From assembly GCA_964034945.1 (NCBI GenBank), contig OZ035962.1:101591284-101655283 (forward strand): DNA of 64,000 nucleotides, given 5' to 3'. Below, piece after piece: positions 13,331 through 25,275 of this stretch; the stretch's first letter is position 1, and each line of letters starts with the position of its first letter. Position numbers and translations under genes: made by a program. Origin of the DNA: Chrysopilus asiliformis (taxonomy: Eukaryota; Arthropoda; Insecta; Diptera; Rhagionidae). The notes beneath the pieces were generated by a model, which worked only from the letters and a program-made list of their open reading frames with translations, had not been told where the DNA came from and did not search any database.

Positions 13331-15779
13331 GTGAATCTCAGTGAAGAATATTGCGGCCACTCTATCGACTGTTTTTGAGGATGACAGAAAAACAGATTTC
13401 AAATCAGGTTCCAACTAATTTTTAAATATTGCATTTTTAATTTAAAATTTATGGTATTTTCTGTTTAAATTTATTTTTGCAAAATTCTAAAAGCCAATAG
13501 GAATAAAATTTTCGCATTCTCTTTCATTAAGAAAACGATATCCCAGTCGACAAAACTGTCGAAGTTGAAATGGATGAAGCCTTGATGAAGTCCATCTTCC
13601 ATATTTTGCTATGGAGTTAATTTTTTCTCGCGAAACGATAAAATTCCCAACAGTTTTGCCATTTTACAGCAAACCATCCACTGACCATAGGATGAACTAG
13701 GGGTCTTTAACGATGGCATTTCAAGATGATTCTGTCTGAATCTTCACTAAATCCGACGGCAATGCCTAAAACCCTAGTCGGTATCTCTTGTTTCCCCGTA
13801 TTTCTGGCATAATCGTGATCTCACCATTTTGTTGAGTTCTCTGCTAATAAGATAATTATGGACAAAACAAACAGCCCAAGTCGTTCATCTTTTTAGCTTT
13901 AATCGAAAGTAAAAGAAGCGATGATTTTCCCTCAAGAAATATATGGAAGATGGATAAAATAATAATAATAAAAGTGGATATAATTATATACAAAAAAAAA
14001 AAACAATGAACAAAAAAACATGCAAACAGGAGAAAAGTTAAAGGAAAAAACAATTAAGAAAAAAAAAGAAAATGATGATGAAAATTGTAGACGACAAAAA
14101 AGGGTTTTAAAGCGAAATGAAACAGAAGCGTAATTAAATTTTAATGGCATCGGTATGGTTGGTTTGGTTCGAATCATGGATATATAATAGAAGATCAGTT
14201 ATAGAGATCACCTGGCAAGGTAAGATACACAAACGCAACACAACACATTATTGTGAATGGTTGTACCTGGATTGCTTTTGACTTGCTATCAGCATGCAGA
14301 ATGCGAATGTGGACGGAAGACGGTCTTCCATATTTGCGGCGGTGTGGTTCGGGGGTTAGTTTTTATTTAAAAGAAATTTGCCGGCAGTCTTCTAAAATAA
14401 CGTGCGTGCCATGCCGATACTGCCATACGATCGATGCTGGTAATAATGCCGGCCGTGCCCATAGTTTCTACAATTTACCTGTATTTCATCTAAACTACCG
14501 TCTTTCAGTACCACTTACTCTCTAACCGTAGCGAAATATCATCGTCTTTTTGGGATCTATAACTCAAGATGACTGGGATCCAAATGAATTTCGACTGTGG
14601 TACTTCAACGATCGTGGAAACTGAATCGATCGGAAACTGGATCTTTGAATCTGGATGTGAAACTGGGATTCATTGCCACAGATTTGCAGAGGACCCGGAG
14701 GATTCCATGGGGGTTCTTGAATTAGTTTAGCTAGGGCTACATAGTGTAAAGATTCGTCTCTCTCTATCGATCGTTATATACCTGGAATTATTGATCTTTT
14801 GCTCAAATGACTTGATCAAGTCAACAGTTGGAATGCTAACTATATTAAGTGGTTTTTTCCTTTACCAGATAATGATTTCGCTTCAATACAATCTGTCAGT
14901 TAAGGCAGCAATTGTTCGATATGAAACAGATCTTTAAGGAATTATTACCCATGCGAAGTTCACCAATAGTAAGTGGACTACTACAACCTATCCATAATAT
15001 AAACTTTCAATCCGTACAGGTTAAGATTTATTTTATTTGCTTGGAACTGTGTGTTATTTATTTGATTTTATTTATTTTCTTGATCAAAAGGGAAGAATTT
15101 CCAATTGATTATCTGGCTATTAGTAAACCTGATTTGTAAATCTGGTCGTTTATAATCTTTTCGTTAAACTTGGACTCGATTGAGTATTCCTGATGCAATG
15201 GCCAGCGTTTAATCGATTGCAACTTTAACGCAACATTTCAATTCTACAGATTTATGACTAATTCCCCGTCCGCATCGGTTACCATTTATGGTTGTAAGAA
15301 TTTCTGGTAAAAACGATTTTTGTATGAAATTCCACAATTAACCTGAACTGAAATTGTTGACCATTTCTGATCGATTTCAATAATTATTTAATCTAAAAAC
15401 TTACCATTTTCTCTATGGATTTCTCATTCAAAAAACAATAAATTTAAATTGCTATATTCGTATAATAAAATTTATTACCATTGCGATATATGAATTGAGT
15501 TTTTATCTAAAATGGAATAATTTTTTTTAAATTAAATCCGTCTTTTTTGTACTTTTTTTATTAGAGCTTTTTATATTTGTAAGTTTATATAATTGCGATT
15601 GCCGGAAATTTTGCAATTAGATTTTATATTCAAAACACAAACGGAAATGTCTGTTTTGATTCTTACATACTGTTGCAATTTCTTATGTATTTTTCAGAAA
15701 ATTTTTCTTATAACAATAAAAACATATCAGTTGTGGTCAACACAAAACTTTCCTCTGCAATATTTAGTTTCGGAAAAAA
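13331..15779. other. Intergenic DNA, nothing recognised
   Basis: AT-rich with A-rich and GATGATG-like simple stretches near 13950-14090. No domain-like frame, RNA gene or transposon end was found. Confidence 0.4.
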
Positions 15780-15781
15780 TA

Positions 15782-16182
15782 GGGTAAAATACCCAGATCT
15801 GAGCCCCCTCAAGCCTTTTTTCACTTCATACCATATTTTCTTTGTCTTCCGTATACTTTCTGAGAAACTTATACTTACTGGTCGAAAGTATGGAATGTTT
15901 AAATTAAATTAACATATACATATTCCTCAACAATTTGGATAAAAAAAAGAAATTATGTGTAAATGTGGAAATTATCCCAAAATCCAGTTCTGAGCCCCCC
16001 GTATTAAATTAAGTACGCCTAGTAACTTATAGAAATAAGAATTGAATTCGAAGAATAATTGGTTTCATCACGTTGTGAAATGTTGTTTAATCGGCTCAAT
16101 CGCGCACAATTCTTGATTTAGCTGGAAAATTAACAGGGGTGCTCAGAACTGGTGCCGGGGCTCAGATCTGGATACTTTACCC
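15782..16182. mobile_element. TA-flanked MITE (Tc1/mariner-pogo type)
   Basis: Terminal inverted repeats of 26 bp with two mismatches begin GGGTAAAATACCCAGATCTG at 15782 and end CAGATCTGGATACTTTACCC at 16182. Both sides are flanked by TA. Subterminal copies of the terminal phrase occur inside (CCAGTTCTGAGCCCC near 15980, GGGGTGCTCAGAACTGG near 16136). The same plan of a GGGTAAA-starting terminus with repeated subterminal motifs is seen in the larger element at 47709-49784. There is no coding capacity. Confidence 0.8.
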
Positions 16183-16189
16183 TATTTTA

Positions 16190-16668
16190 GTAGAAAAAAC
16201 TTGAAAAAAGTATTGAATTCGTATGGGGGAGGGGGAAGGAGTGGTTCAACTTTTTTCGATACGATGCACAGTTTTCAAGAAAACGGGAAAACGTATTTCT
16301 CTTATATGGGAGAGGTGGGAAGCAGTGATCCGATTGGATTTTGATGTGGGGGTGAGTTATGTAACATCCTATTTTAAACATATTTTATCTCTATAAATTT
16401 TTCAATATGACTCAATTCTTTCGAAAATTTTAAAATACAAAATTTTAAGTCTCTAGCTCAATTCTTTCGAAAATTATGGTGTCCACGGGCAGTCAGACGG
16501 ACATAAAGACGAACGGACGGACATACAGACAGACAGACGGACGAATATGCGGAAATCAAAATATCTTGTCATATTAAACACCCTGACGTAGTTCATTTTT
16601 CTGCCCGATAATTGGTTCGGTGCGTTACAAACGGTATACTAAATCTAATATACTCCTGTATGATATAT
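16190..16668 (-). mobile_element. DINE-1-like dispersed element, copy 2
   Basis: It has the core CTCTAGCTCAATTCTTTCG (reverse of the GAGCTAGAG core), then GACGGACATACAGACAGACAG (16510-16545), then a tail with GCGTTACAAACGGTATACT. The tail matches 5716-5740 and, in reverse, 49860-49900. The head (16210-16380) is the reverse of the CATCAAAATCCAATCGGACC segment found at 50220, 61165 and 63285. Confidence 0.55.
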
Positions 16669-16677
16669 CATTTAAAG

Positions 16678-17037
16678 CAGGGGTGTCCAACCTTTTAGCT
16701 TTCCTGGCCCACATTGGGAGAGGAGGAGTTATATTGGGCCACAAATAAAATATACTAACCTTAAAGACTGTTGATTGGTAAAAAACGTAGAATATTTACA
16801 TACTTAGTTAACAATTTCAAATAATTTAAACTTCATTAATTCATGAAATTTGTAAATACAGTAGAATCCCGATAATTCGTACCCCGATAATTCGTATATC
16901 CCGCTAATTCGTATGAATTTGCTGGTCCCTTGAAATACGAATTATCGGGATTCTACTGTATATCAGTTTTTGTTCGGCCACATTCAAACACGTCCTGAGC
17001 CGCATGCGGCCCGCGGGCTGTGAGTTGGACAAGCCTG
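16678..17037. mobile_element. hAT element with Charlie/MER30-like ends
   Basis: The left end is CAGGGGTGTCCAACCTTTTA and the right end is GTTGGACAAGCCTG, an inverted repeat with one or two mismatches. Both are flanked by a perfect 8-bp duplication ATTTAAAG (16670-16677 and 17038-17045). The subterminal phrases TGGCCCACATTGG and CCGCATGCGGCCCGCGGGC are those I remember from mammalian MER30-type Charlie elements. A 100-bp MITE is inserted at 16859; without it the element is about 258 bp. Non-autonomous. Confidence 0.85.
16859..16958. mobile_element. 100-bp pogo/Tigger-like MITE nested in the hAT element
   Basis: Perfect 23-bp terminal inverted repeats begin CAGTAGAATCCCGATAATTC (16859-16881) and mirror at 16936-16958. 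Flanking dinucleotides are TA on both sides (16857-16858, 16959-16960). CAGTA-starting ends and TA duplication fit the pogo/Tigger branch of Tc1/mariner. The interior repeats the phrase CGATAATTCGTA. Confidence 0.85.
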
Positions 17038-17040
17038 ATT

Positions 17041-17265
17041 TAAAGCATAAAAATAATTGGAGATATTAAAATTCTTTACAATTTTGCCTTTTACCGATAG
17101 CTTTTACCTCGATAATGATATTTTTAAAATAAAAATTAATTATTTTTCAAATCAACTAATAGTTTTTTCGTCGGGTTTTACTGTAAATTGCGCAGGAAAG
17201 TACATTTTCTATAAGAAATTCATGTACTGTTCACAACAGATTTTCTTTTTTGAAGTTAAAGAACT
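17041..17265 (+). repeat. Tail fragment of the 28.5/42.9-kb dispersed repeat
   Basis: Shares GGAGATATTAAAATTCT, TTTTACCG, GTAAATTGCGCAGGAAAGTA and TGTACTGTTCACAACAGAT with 29550-29765 and 43515-43735. It abuts the right target duplication of the hAT element at 17045, so the hAT element probably inserted into or beside this repeat. Confidence 0.55.
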
Positions 17266-19960
17266 TACCTTAAGTGTTTTTTGATGGAAAACCTCCAAGA
17301 ACCGTGGGGTAAAATATTTGCTGGAAAATTAATTTTTAACTGCCAGGAATTTCTGATTTCAGCAACTCAACCCATCTACGAAACTACATTTCCCTTTATT
17401 ATCCGAAATTCAAATTACTATGAAATAAAAGTTAAAAATATAGAAAGCAATCAGTTTGTAGTTGGATTTTATTTTTCCAGATAAGCAATATCGGGTATTT
17501 TTCCGAATAAATTTGAATTTTTCCATAAATCAAAACATTTACATGCCATGCGATTCTGTGCATATTTCCAGGGAAATTTATTTGATTTTTTTTTTCATTT
17601 GGTTTTTAAATTGGAATATTTACCGAGATTGGTCATTTTCCTGTTTTTACGAAATGAAAAGCGGCTATCGAGTGAAAAAAGCAAATGCCACGTGAAACCA
17701 CAGGAAAAGCGTAATTTTAGGTCAAATCGTTTTGGGTCAAAGCACCGAATGAGGTTTTGTTTGCTTCCTCCTGGGCGGGTGGTTTGATGGTGGCAATTTA
17801 GAATGCGTGAGGGTGGAAGTTTGCTTTTTTTTTCATTGTGTATGTTGGCATATATAGAGGTTACCTGAATTAAGCTAAGGGTAGTCTAAATGATTGCACT
17901 ATAAAATCTCGACAGGAGAGAAATTTTGTCCTGGGAATGGATTTTGTGCGGGGTTTTCATACATTTACAAGTTTTATTGCAAATAGGCTCCACAATCCAC
18001 ATATAGTTGATGTTGAATCGAGGCCTCAATGCTAGTTTTTGTCGTTCTTTCGAATGGGAATCAATGGAATTGAAACGATTGTGTTACACGTAGGTTACGT
18101 GATTTTCCTGGTAGGTTACTTGCTGTCGTATATCCCGAAAGTAATCAGTTTTGTCCTGGTTTTTTTTTTTGTTTAGTATGCCATCGTGTTTCACATTTAA
18201 ATTTTTTTTGTCATTTGTTTTTTTTCCCTCTGAATGTGATCCCATCAAACGAATTCAACAAATATTGTCGTAGGTCGTATACGTTATCCGACATCAAGGT
18301 GTACAGATGCTGATGGTCGGTTTCTCTTTTTTTTCAGTTTTTTGTTTAGATTGGATAAACATTGCAAGCAGCAAACGACAAACAGCAAAAACGCAAACGG
18401 CAAATGGCGCAAAGCAGCAGGGTATCCAGGTAGCGTCCCAGATTGTTGTCCTTTGGTCCTTCTCCATTCGTAAAAAAAACCTTGTTTGACTTTACACTTG
18501 TTCAGATCCGATGATGTCTTTGACTGATTTAATACGACAGGACAGAGAATTGCTGAAAAGTATTATGGGTCGGGGGAATGGTATAAAAAAAACTAACATA
18601 TCAGGAGGAGGCCATAGGCAAGTAGTTTAGGTGAAATAAGAAAATTCAACATGTCAGCCACACGGTAGATTGTCAAAGTTTATTGCCTGGAATTCAGGGA
18701 TCATATGTCGTTGAGACTTCATTTTTCTGTTGTTGTTTTTTGCTTGCGTTGATTTTTTTCGCCCAAAAATTTTTTTCCTGCTGCTTGTGCCGGTGGTGTC
18801 TTAGGGATAGCAAGACATATGATCTGTCAAGGAATACCAACAGTTGGGAGTGAACCTGATCGAACCGAAATCATAGTTCCTGGTGGCTGAACGCTCGTAG
18901 GGATCAACATACCGATCGAGGGCCAGATTCCATCTTAGCCGGTTGATCAGTTGGTAATCGGCGATCACTCACCTGGCGCGATCAGATTGCTTTGTTGACT
19001 TACTGGTATTCACAGGTATTTTGTACAAAGTATCAAACGATAACTGGTTCTAATATGCCCTCTTATGCTGACAAATGACGGATTAATGCCTTTGTTATGC
19101 CAGACTGCTCCCACAGTCAATCTTGTTGTGTATTGCGGATGATTGTCAAGCTCCAACATTGGATTTCTCGCGTATACGACTAATGTGTGTATATACTACG
19201 GATTGTCTATCCATCTGTATCTTAATCAGATGGAGGTAAAATTGTAACCCCATGTGGGGAGCCCACATATTTCTTTTGCATAGTGCGGTGCACAGTGGGC
19301 CAAAATTTGTTTGATCCGGTATTGGAAGATTTTGTGGGAATTCCTCACACAAAATTTACCGATTTTTGACACAACTTCCACATGACATTCTAATTTCACA
19401 TAATTTTGCTACACATTATAATCCCACTTAGAAATTTGGCTGTAAAAAGAAATAATAAAAACAAGATTTTTTCATAAAAACCGTCTTTTAAAGAATTAGA
19501 TCTGGTAACTATATTTTACCGTGTTAAAAAAAACTTCTTTTAAAACCAATACAAAATATTTTTGGTAAGAGAATGGTTTCGAAAAGAAAGACAAAAATTA
19601 TCGTCAAATCAGAAAAAAAATTATGAAATATCAATAAGGGGGACTGTTTTTAACAGAAAACAGATAACGAGAGAGGAGGTCCATTGAAAAGGTGAAAAAT
19701 GGCGTGACCTGTTTTATTTTTTGAAATTTTTTTTGAAAAATTAAAACGACTCACTGTCAATTTCTATAAAAGAAATGTGTCGCAGGCGAAAATTTGCACC
19801 GCTAACAGGGAAACAAATTTTTAATTTTGTTGAAAAATAATTTCAATTGACGTTTGTTTGAAGGAAAAAAGTCGAGCCCCTTCATTAAATAACCTGTAGA
19901 TCCGTTACTTTTCGAATTTAATAAAAATCGATTTTATATTTAAAAAAAAATCGCATCACC
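17266..19960. other. Intergenic DNA, nothing recognised
   Basis: Short frames at 17281-17787 and elsewhere are AT-driven and match no domain. 19765-19790 carries the recurring GTCGCAGGCGAAAATTTGC motif. No gene, RNA or element boundary was supported. Confidence 0.4.
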
Positions 19961-19964
19961 CGGA

Positions 19965-20015
19965 AAATTGTTAGGTGGTCACGGCACACCGGTTTGGAAA
20001 CACTGGACTAGGGAG
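19965..20015 (-). mobile_element. Probable hAT terminus relic
   Basis: On the minus strand, starting near 20013, the sequence reads CAGTGTTTCCAAACCGGTGT followed by GCCGTGACCACC. This is the type of end seen on many hAT elements (CAGTGTTTCCCAACC). I could not find the partner end or a target duplication, so only a fragment is claimed. Confidence 0.45.
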
Positions 20016-20319
20016 ATGTCGGACATTTTGTGGGGTGGTTTTAGGACCCTTGTATCAAACTAAGACGTCGAAAGAGACAAAATATGAAGTTGCTCTTATA
20101 CTCGACCTTGACCTTCAAAAGTGTTCGCATGCGGCGCAGTTTTTTTAAGTGTTTCTCCTGGCAGCAAATTTTCTTGAAAGGATTTTTCCTGCGGGCTGTT
20201 CTAAAAAAAATGTGGCCCGCGGTGTAAAGTTAGGTCCGGTTTAAACGACTGCGCGGTCTTATGTGAGGATGCAGAGCGGCATATTTGTCGTATTCTTACG
20301 AAATGGAATAGCTTTGTAT
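20016..20319. other. Short unannotated stretch with GTGGCCCGCGG motif
   Basis: Contains TGCGGCGCAG (20132) and GTGGCCCGCGGTG (20212), reminiscent of repeat termini seen elsewhere in the window. No boundary could be fixed. Confidence 0.3.
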
Positions 20320-20767
20320 TTTTTATACTCGTATGGTGAAACCAAAGGGTATATTAACTTTGCCTTACCGTTTGTAATGCCAAGATCCCGTCATCACAGA
20401 AAAAAATGAATTACACCAGTGTGTTTAGAATGATAAAAATAATTAATTTTTGCATGTCCGTCCGTCCGTCCGTCTGTCCGTCTGTGGCGCGGATTGCAGG
20501 CTCACGGATTGCAGGCGCACGGATTGCAGGCCCACGGATTGAGCTACAGACTTGAAATTTTGCGCAGATCCGTTTTTCGTAAAATGCGAGGGAGGCTAAG
20601 TTCGTAAATGGGCAAAAATGGACCATTAGGGGGGGTACCCCCCATACGAACGAAAACGTTTTTTGTGAATATCTCAAAAACGGTGCATCTTGGGGGCATC
20701 TCTTTGCCTTTCGCATGGCCTTGAAATAAAGGATCGACAAATAGCAGTTCAATTTATAAAAACACAC
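20320..20767 (+). mobile_element. DINE-1-like dispersed element, copy 3
   Basis: The clearest copy of the family. A terminal hairpin has arms TATACTCG and GGGTATA (20322-20352). Then come TTACCGTTTGTAATGCC, a GTCCGTCCGTCCGTCTGTCC run (20456-20485), three imperfect copies of a 17-bp unit near CACGGATTGCAGGCGCA (20489-20540), and the core GAGCTACAGACTTGAAATTT (20539-20558). Its 3' half matches copy 1 on the opposite strand. The minus-strand open frame through it is repeat-derived. Confidence 0.65.
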
Positions 20768-23700
20768 AAAAGTCTACTACTTTATGAATCCTTTCTGTTT
20801 TTCGATTGAATAGAATTTAGCCTTTAGTTCTTAGTTCCAAATCATCTTTAGACATAAGTGCGTCGTTACCGTCGCCGTTGATGTTGTCTTATGATTTCAA
20901 GATCGTTTCAATCGATCGACTCGTTTCGATCGCGTCGATGATCAATGCTTCTCCTCCCGCATTAGTCGCATTAATTGATAGTATCTCGTGTCGAATGATA
21001 GATCGATCCCTTTGGAATCGATTAATTTAATTTGAATACCGAACATATTCTAGCCGAACTCAAAACCTTGTATAGTATTACGGATATAACTATTTCGATA
21101 TCTCTGATAAAACTATTCGCTTGTATGTAAAATATATTTATGCTGTTATGCTCACGTAGAACTCGTTCGATCGTTTCGATCGTTGTTTAATTTCATATCG
21201 TATGCAGACATTATAAGAATCCATCATTCGGTCGATATACGCATTTGATCCTCTCGTATTTGATTGAAGCATTCTTCCCTCCTAATTGTTTAACACACAG
21301 GCCCCCAAAAATCAAATTATTTTTCGACATAGTTTATGCCTGATTTATGATGGATTAAGCTTATATTTCTTTACCCACTTAAAAATTAAAAAGAAAAATT
21401 GATTTGGCTTCGGGCGAATTATGCTTGACTGGTTCGGATATGGGGCTACATGTGAGTGAGTACTTGGACCTGGGAATATACCTTTTGGATCATCTTACGA
21501 GTATACCGACTACCAAACTGCCAAATACCAACCTACCCATATCAAGACCAGAAAACTTCAGACTTGGCTCTAAGACCAACTATACGTAAGATGATGATGG
21601 TCATGATGGTGCTGATGATAGTTTTTTTTCTCTCTCATTTCGTACTCGTAAGATAGATACATGAGGCTGAGTGGCCATCTTCCGGCACATGTATGCGTTT
21701 TGGTTTAACGATCGCTCAATTGTTGTTGATCGGTGATCGTGGTGTGTTGAAGTACCGGCTCCGGTGTTTACCTGGCTGGCTGCTTCCAAATTCAGAGCTA
21801 GTCTACTCTCCACTGTCTAATGTTGCTGCCAGCAGCAATCCGCTGCTGATGAATTGTTGGTACACATGGAGAAGATCTAATCGGACTTTGGAGAGCACTC
21901 ATTTCTGAATCAACTCTGAAGATCAGGTCATTCACTTGGCCACGGACAGGCCATGCCCACCTCTTCTTCTGTGCACACACGGTGGTAGTAGACCGAGAAT
22001 GGACCGGACCAGGTGAATCGAGGGGCTGGTCGGTGGCGATCGAGGAAGACTACAGCAACATTTGAGAAACGCGATTTTGAGCAAAGTGTACTTGGATTGT
22101 TGAAGTGGTGCTACCACATCTCGACTTTTTTTTGGATCTTCCTCGACTCGAAAGGCTTGCTGCTGTTTTGAGATCGCTGCCTCTTTTGCTGCTATGTTGT
22201 CTTCTTCGACTTGGATATTAGCGATCGTCACTGCCGCAGCATAATTCTGTACTGCCAACGTCTTCAACGTCGCCACTGATTTCTTGGAGTGGCTGCGATC
22301 AGTTCGGTTACCTGTAAACACAACGGCAAACTAAAAGTCGAGCAAAAACCAGCTTTTCGATCTTGTTACGTCAATCTTCGAATTAACAAATCCATGGACA
22401 TAAATATTGTTGGATTGGATGATACGAGTTGTTAACACATAAATAAGTGCATGGTTTTTTATGCCTACATTTTCGACCTGGATGGATGATGGCTCTTGAA
22501 TGTTGGGCTGGTGGATGGTTTCGGCTGATTCTAATTTTGGTGGTGGTGGTGGTGGTGGTTGCAGGGATCATTCCTCTTGTGGCGCGATCCCGTGCATATT
22601 CGAGTGGTTTTTTTTCTACATTTTTTCACTGTTTTTCGCATTTAGTAGGCAGAGTATTTATTTAGTTTGTCATGTGCAATGCGGGGAGCACTACCGATCA
22701 GACCCGATCCTCAGTTTTCCCCAAGGGTCTAGTGGCTGATATTCCAAAGTATCGATCAGCAGTTTTTATATTGCGATCTCCAGGGATTGCAAACACATTT
22801 AGGAATTACAGAATTCAAGAGAAGGCTTGTTCGATTTGGTAAGAAAGTCTTCTCGACAACATTTGGCCAATATCAAACACAAAGATTTCGATTTTCACCT
22901 GGAATCACTTCAGGTAATGCACTCGAGTCGGGATTTCGCGGGTAAGATCATCACCGACATCGGATCGCCGCATCAACGGAAATGATCGGCAAGATCGCTG
23001 ACATGTCCTGAAATGTTCTGAAAATGTAACATCCATAAAACCCTTGTCAAGGTGAAATTCATTCGAATGTTAGCCAAAGGAGGCGATTGATGGTCGTCTG
23101 CATACCAAACCAACTTAAAATGCGATTCATATTCTTCGTTTTTCTTCCCATCCAGATCTTTGGAAAATCGTTCGCATTCTGTTGTAAAATATGTGCCGCT
23201 CGTTTATATTTTTGCTAACGGATCGGTTTGGATTCAATCGGCAAGTCATTAGCATATGTAAAATTGACGTTTGGACGACGACCGACGACTTGAAAAAGGT
23301 GTATTGAAAAATGTATTTACGTGTGCCTTAGAATATGTAAGTACGAGTATAGTTAAGGAGCATAATTAACGGGATTTGTTAGCCTTAACATATATCTTGA
23401 TTATGTTGTAGGTATTTCTTGTATACCATATCGCAAATATACAAAAATAACCTTTTTCAATTTAGTTCAATTTGCCTTCAATCTCAAATGTCTACTGTTT
23501 TTTTTCTTATTCCTTTCTTTGAATTGTAAAATGCCAGACTGTTCGTTAGTAACAAGTCATAAAGTTTTATTGAAATTAAAGAGGAAGTCGTTGAGTAACA
23601 TGAAAAGGACTTTGGGATAATGCCTGTCGTGGAAAATCTTCAATCACGGAACTGATTTAAGTTGACTGAAGTTGTATTATGTGAGAAATATTGAAAAAAA

Positions 23701-24330
23701 ATCAGAATCCACTTCAATTTATATTGTGGCTAAAGGTAAAACAGTGTTTAAATATGGTGCTTAAAAAAAGTAATTTCTTTGAGGGGTCTAAATGCATTAC
23801 TAAAAAATTTCCCATGATATAAAATTGTTGCATGAGTTTTTATCAGAACCCACCAGGTTATTGCCGTTTTTAGGGATGTTGGTGGAAGTAGAATATTCCA
23901 AGACAGACCAGTGCAATTTGGGGGATGTGAAATATTACAATCCTCGCTATTTGATTGAACTATTGAAATTCCTGAATTAATAGTCTTCTACTGAAAATCT
24001 TCAGTTTAAATGCAAAAGGGAAAAAAAATCTCACTAACGTATTTAATGTCGGTAATACACTCTTGGCGAATGAAGGCTAGTCATCATGAATGCGAAGTTT
24101 AGTCATACTTATGCTTGGCTACGTCAAACACGAAAATATTCAACTTTTTTTTTGAATTTTTGTTGTGAAATTTTTTTGTGATTTGGATAGGAAACAGCAG
24201 CGCCAATTTCAGATTTTTTGTAATTCATTGACGTCTGAGGAACTCGGTGAATGTTGGCAAGAATGTGAACTTTTGCACACCAAAACGCTGAGAAGAAAAT
24301 AGTAAATCTAGCTATTTTATAATGAGAAAT
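20768..24330. other. Intergenic DNA with GGT microsatellite, no gene confirmed
   Basis: GC content is slightly higher at 21.4-22.8 kb. A (GGT) microsatellite lies at about 22537-22560. The minus-strand open frame 22321-21932 lacks an ATG and follows a possible acceptor TTTACAG, but matches nothing I know. No RNA genes were seen. Confidence 0.35.
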
Positions 24331-24545
24331 CGTGACAATAACTAAAATAGTTAATCCCAATTACAAAATAGTTAATTTCAATTCCAGAAATAGTCAATTC
24401 AGAAATAGTCAATTTAAATTATAATAAATTTAATTACTACAAAGTAGTAAATTTTACTACTAAGTAATTAAATTTGTTATAAAAATAGTCGATTTTGACT
24501 GATTTTTTGTAACCGAAATTAACTATTTAGGCAGTAGTCCCGATT
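24330..24545. mobile_element. Palindromic AT-rich element (candidate MITE)
   Basis: At the centre are 13-bp arms AAATTTAATTACT (24426-24438) and AGTAATTAAATTT (24463-24475), enclosing AGTAGTAAA-T-TTTACTACT, a perfect inverted repeat. Outside it are repeated AATAGTTAA and AATAGTCAA motifs on the left, and GTAACCGAAATTAACTATTT on the right mirrors AAATAGTTAATTTC on the left. No clean target duplication was found. Confidence 0.5.
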
Positions 24546-24832
24546 GCCCCCTAAAAACTATTTTTTCGCTGCATGTAGATATGTCGAATCACTCGCCTAA
24601 GTCTGATTCGCCTGCATTGGGCGAGAGTGTAGTGGTACTACACTTACTACATTTGGTAATACATTAAACGTGGTTCTAATCAAAATGGAATTGAAATCAA
24701 TTTTGCATAAGGGCACATTTTTTATTGCTGGAAACTTTGAGCACGTTGAGTTAGATTGAGCTAGAGACTGGAAATTTTCTACAGTTGTGTTTCTTCTATT
24801 ATCTCGAAAACGGTGCAAATTATCGAAAAACT

Positions 24833-25275
24833 AGCTTGCATACCCGTCGTTGCCGGGTCAAGTTTTTTCAATTTTTTTTAAGGTCTTTGTAGGAGCTAAA
24901 CTTCAGGCCAATCGGCTCGGTAGTTTCCCCGCGGAAGAGTAACATAGGGGAAGAGCTAAGTTTCGATATCACTTTACCCCCTCCCCTTACTCCCCCAACC
25001 TCTCGGGCTACTGTTTAATGGGTCTATGTTGGGGCTGGACCCCCGACGAACATCTATGCCAAATTTCAGGCCAATCGGTTCAGTAGTTTCCCCGCGAAAG
25101 AGTAACATAGCGCAAAAACTTACTCCCCCACCCCTCGCGCTACTTTTCCGTATGCCTATGTTGGAACCAGAACTATCACAGACACTCATGCCGAATTTCA
25201 AGTCAATCGGTTCAGCCGTTTTTGCGTGAAAGAGGAACAGACAGACAGACACCAACTCATTTTTATATATTAGTA
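24833..25275 (+). repeat. Dispersed insect repeat with CCCGTCGTTGCCGGG head and AGACAGACAGACACC tail
   Basis: Begins near ACTAGCTTGCATACCCGTCG and ends near GAGGAACAGACAGACAGACA followed by TTTTATATATTAGTA. It contains two internal copies of a segment near CAATCGGTTCAGTAGTTTCC with GCGAAAGAGTAACATAG. This general form is common in insect genomes (3' ends of LINE or Helitron-like families); I cannot assign the superfamily from the sequence alone. Confidence 0.55.

Noticed and set aside
20411..20767. 118-codon minus frame
   Set aside because: Lies entirely within a dispersed DINE-1-like copy and reads through its GTCC run.
21932..22321. 129-codon minus frame after a possible acceptor
   Set aside because: No ATG, no recognised domain and no partner exon. 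The acceptor-like TTTACAG alone is weak.
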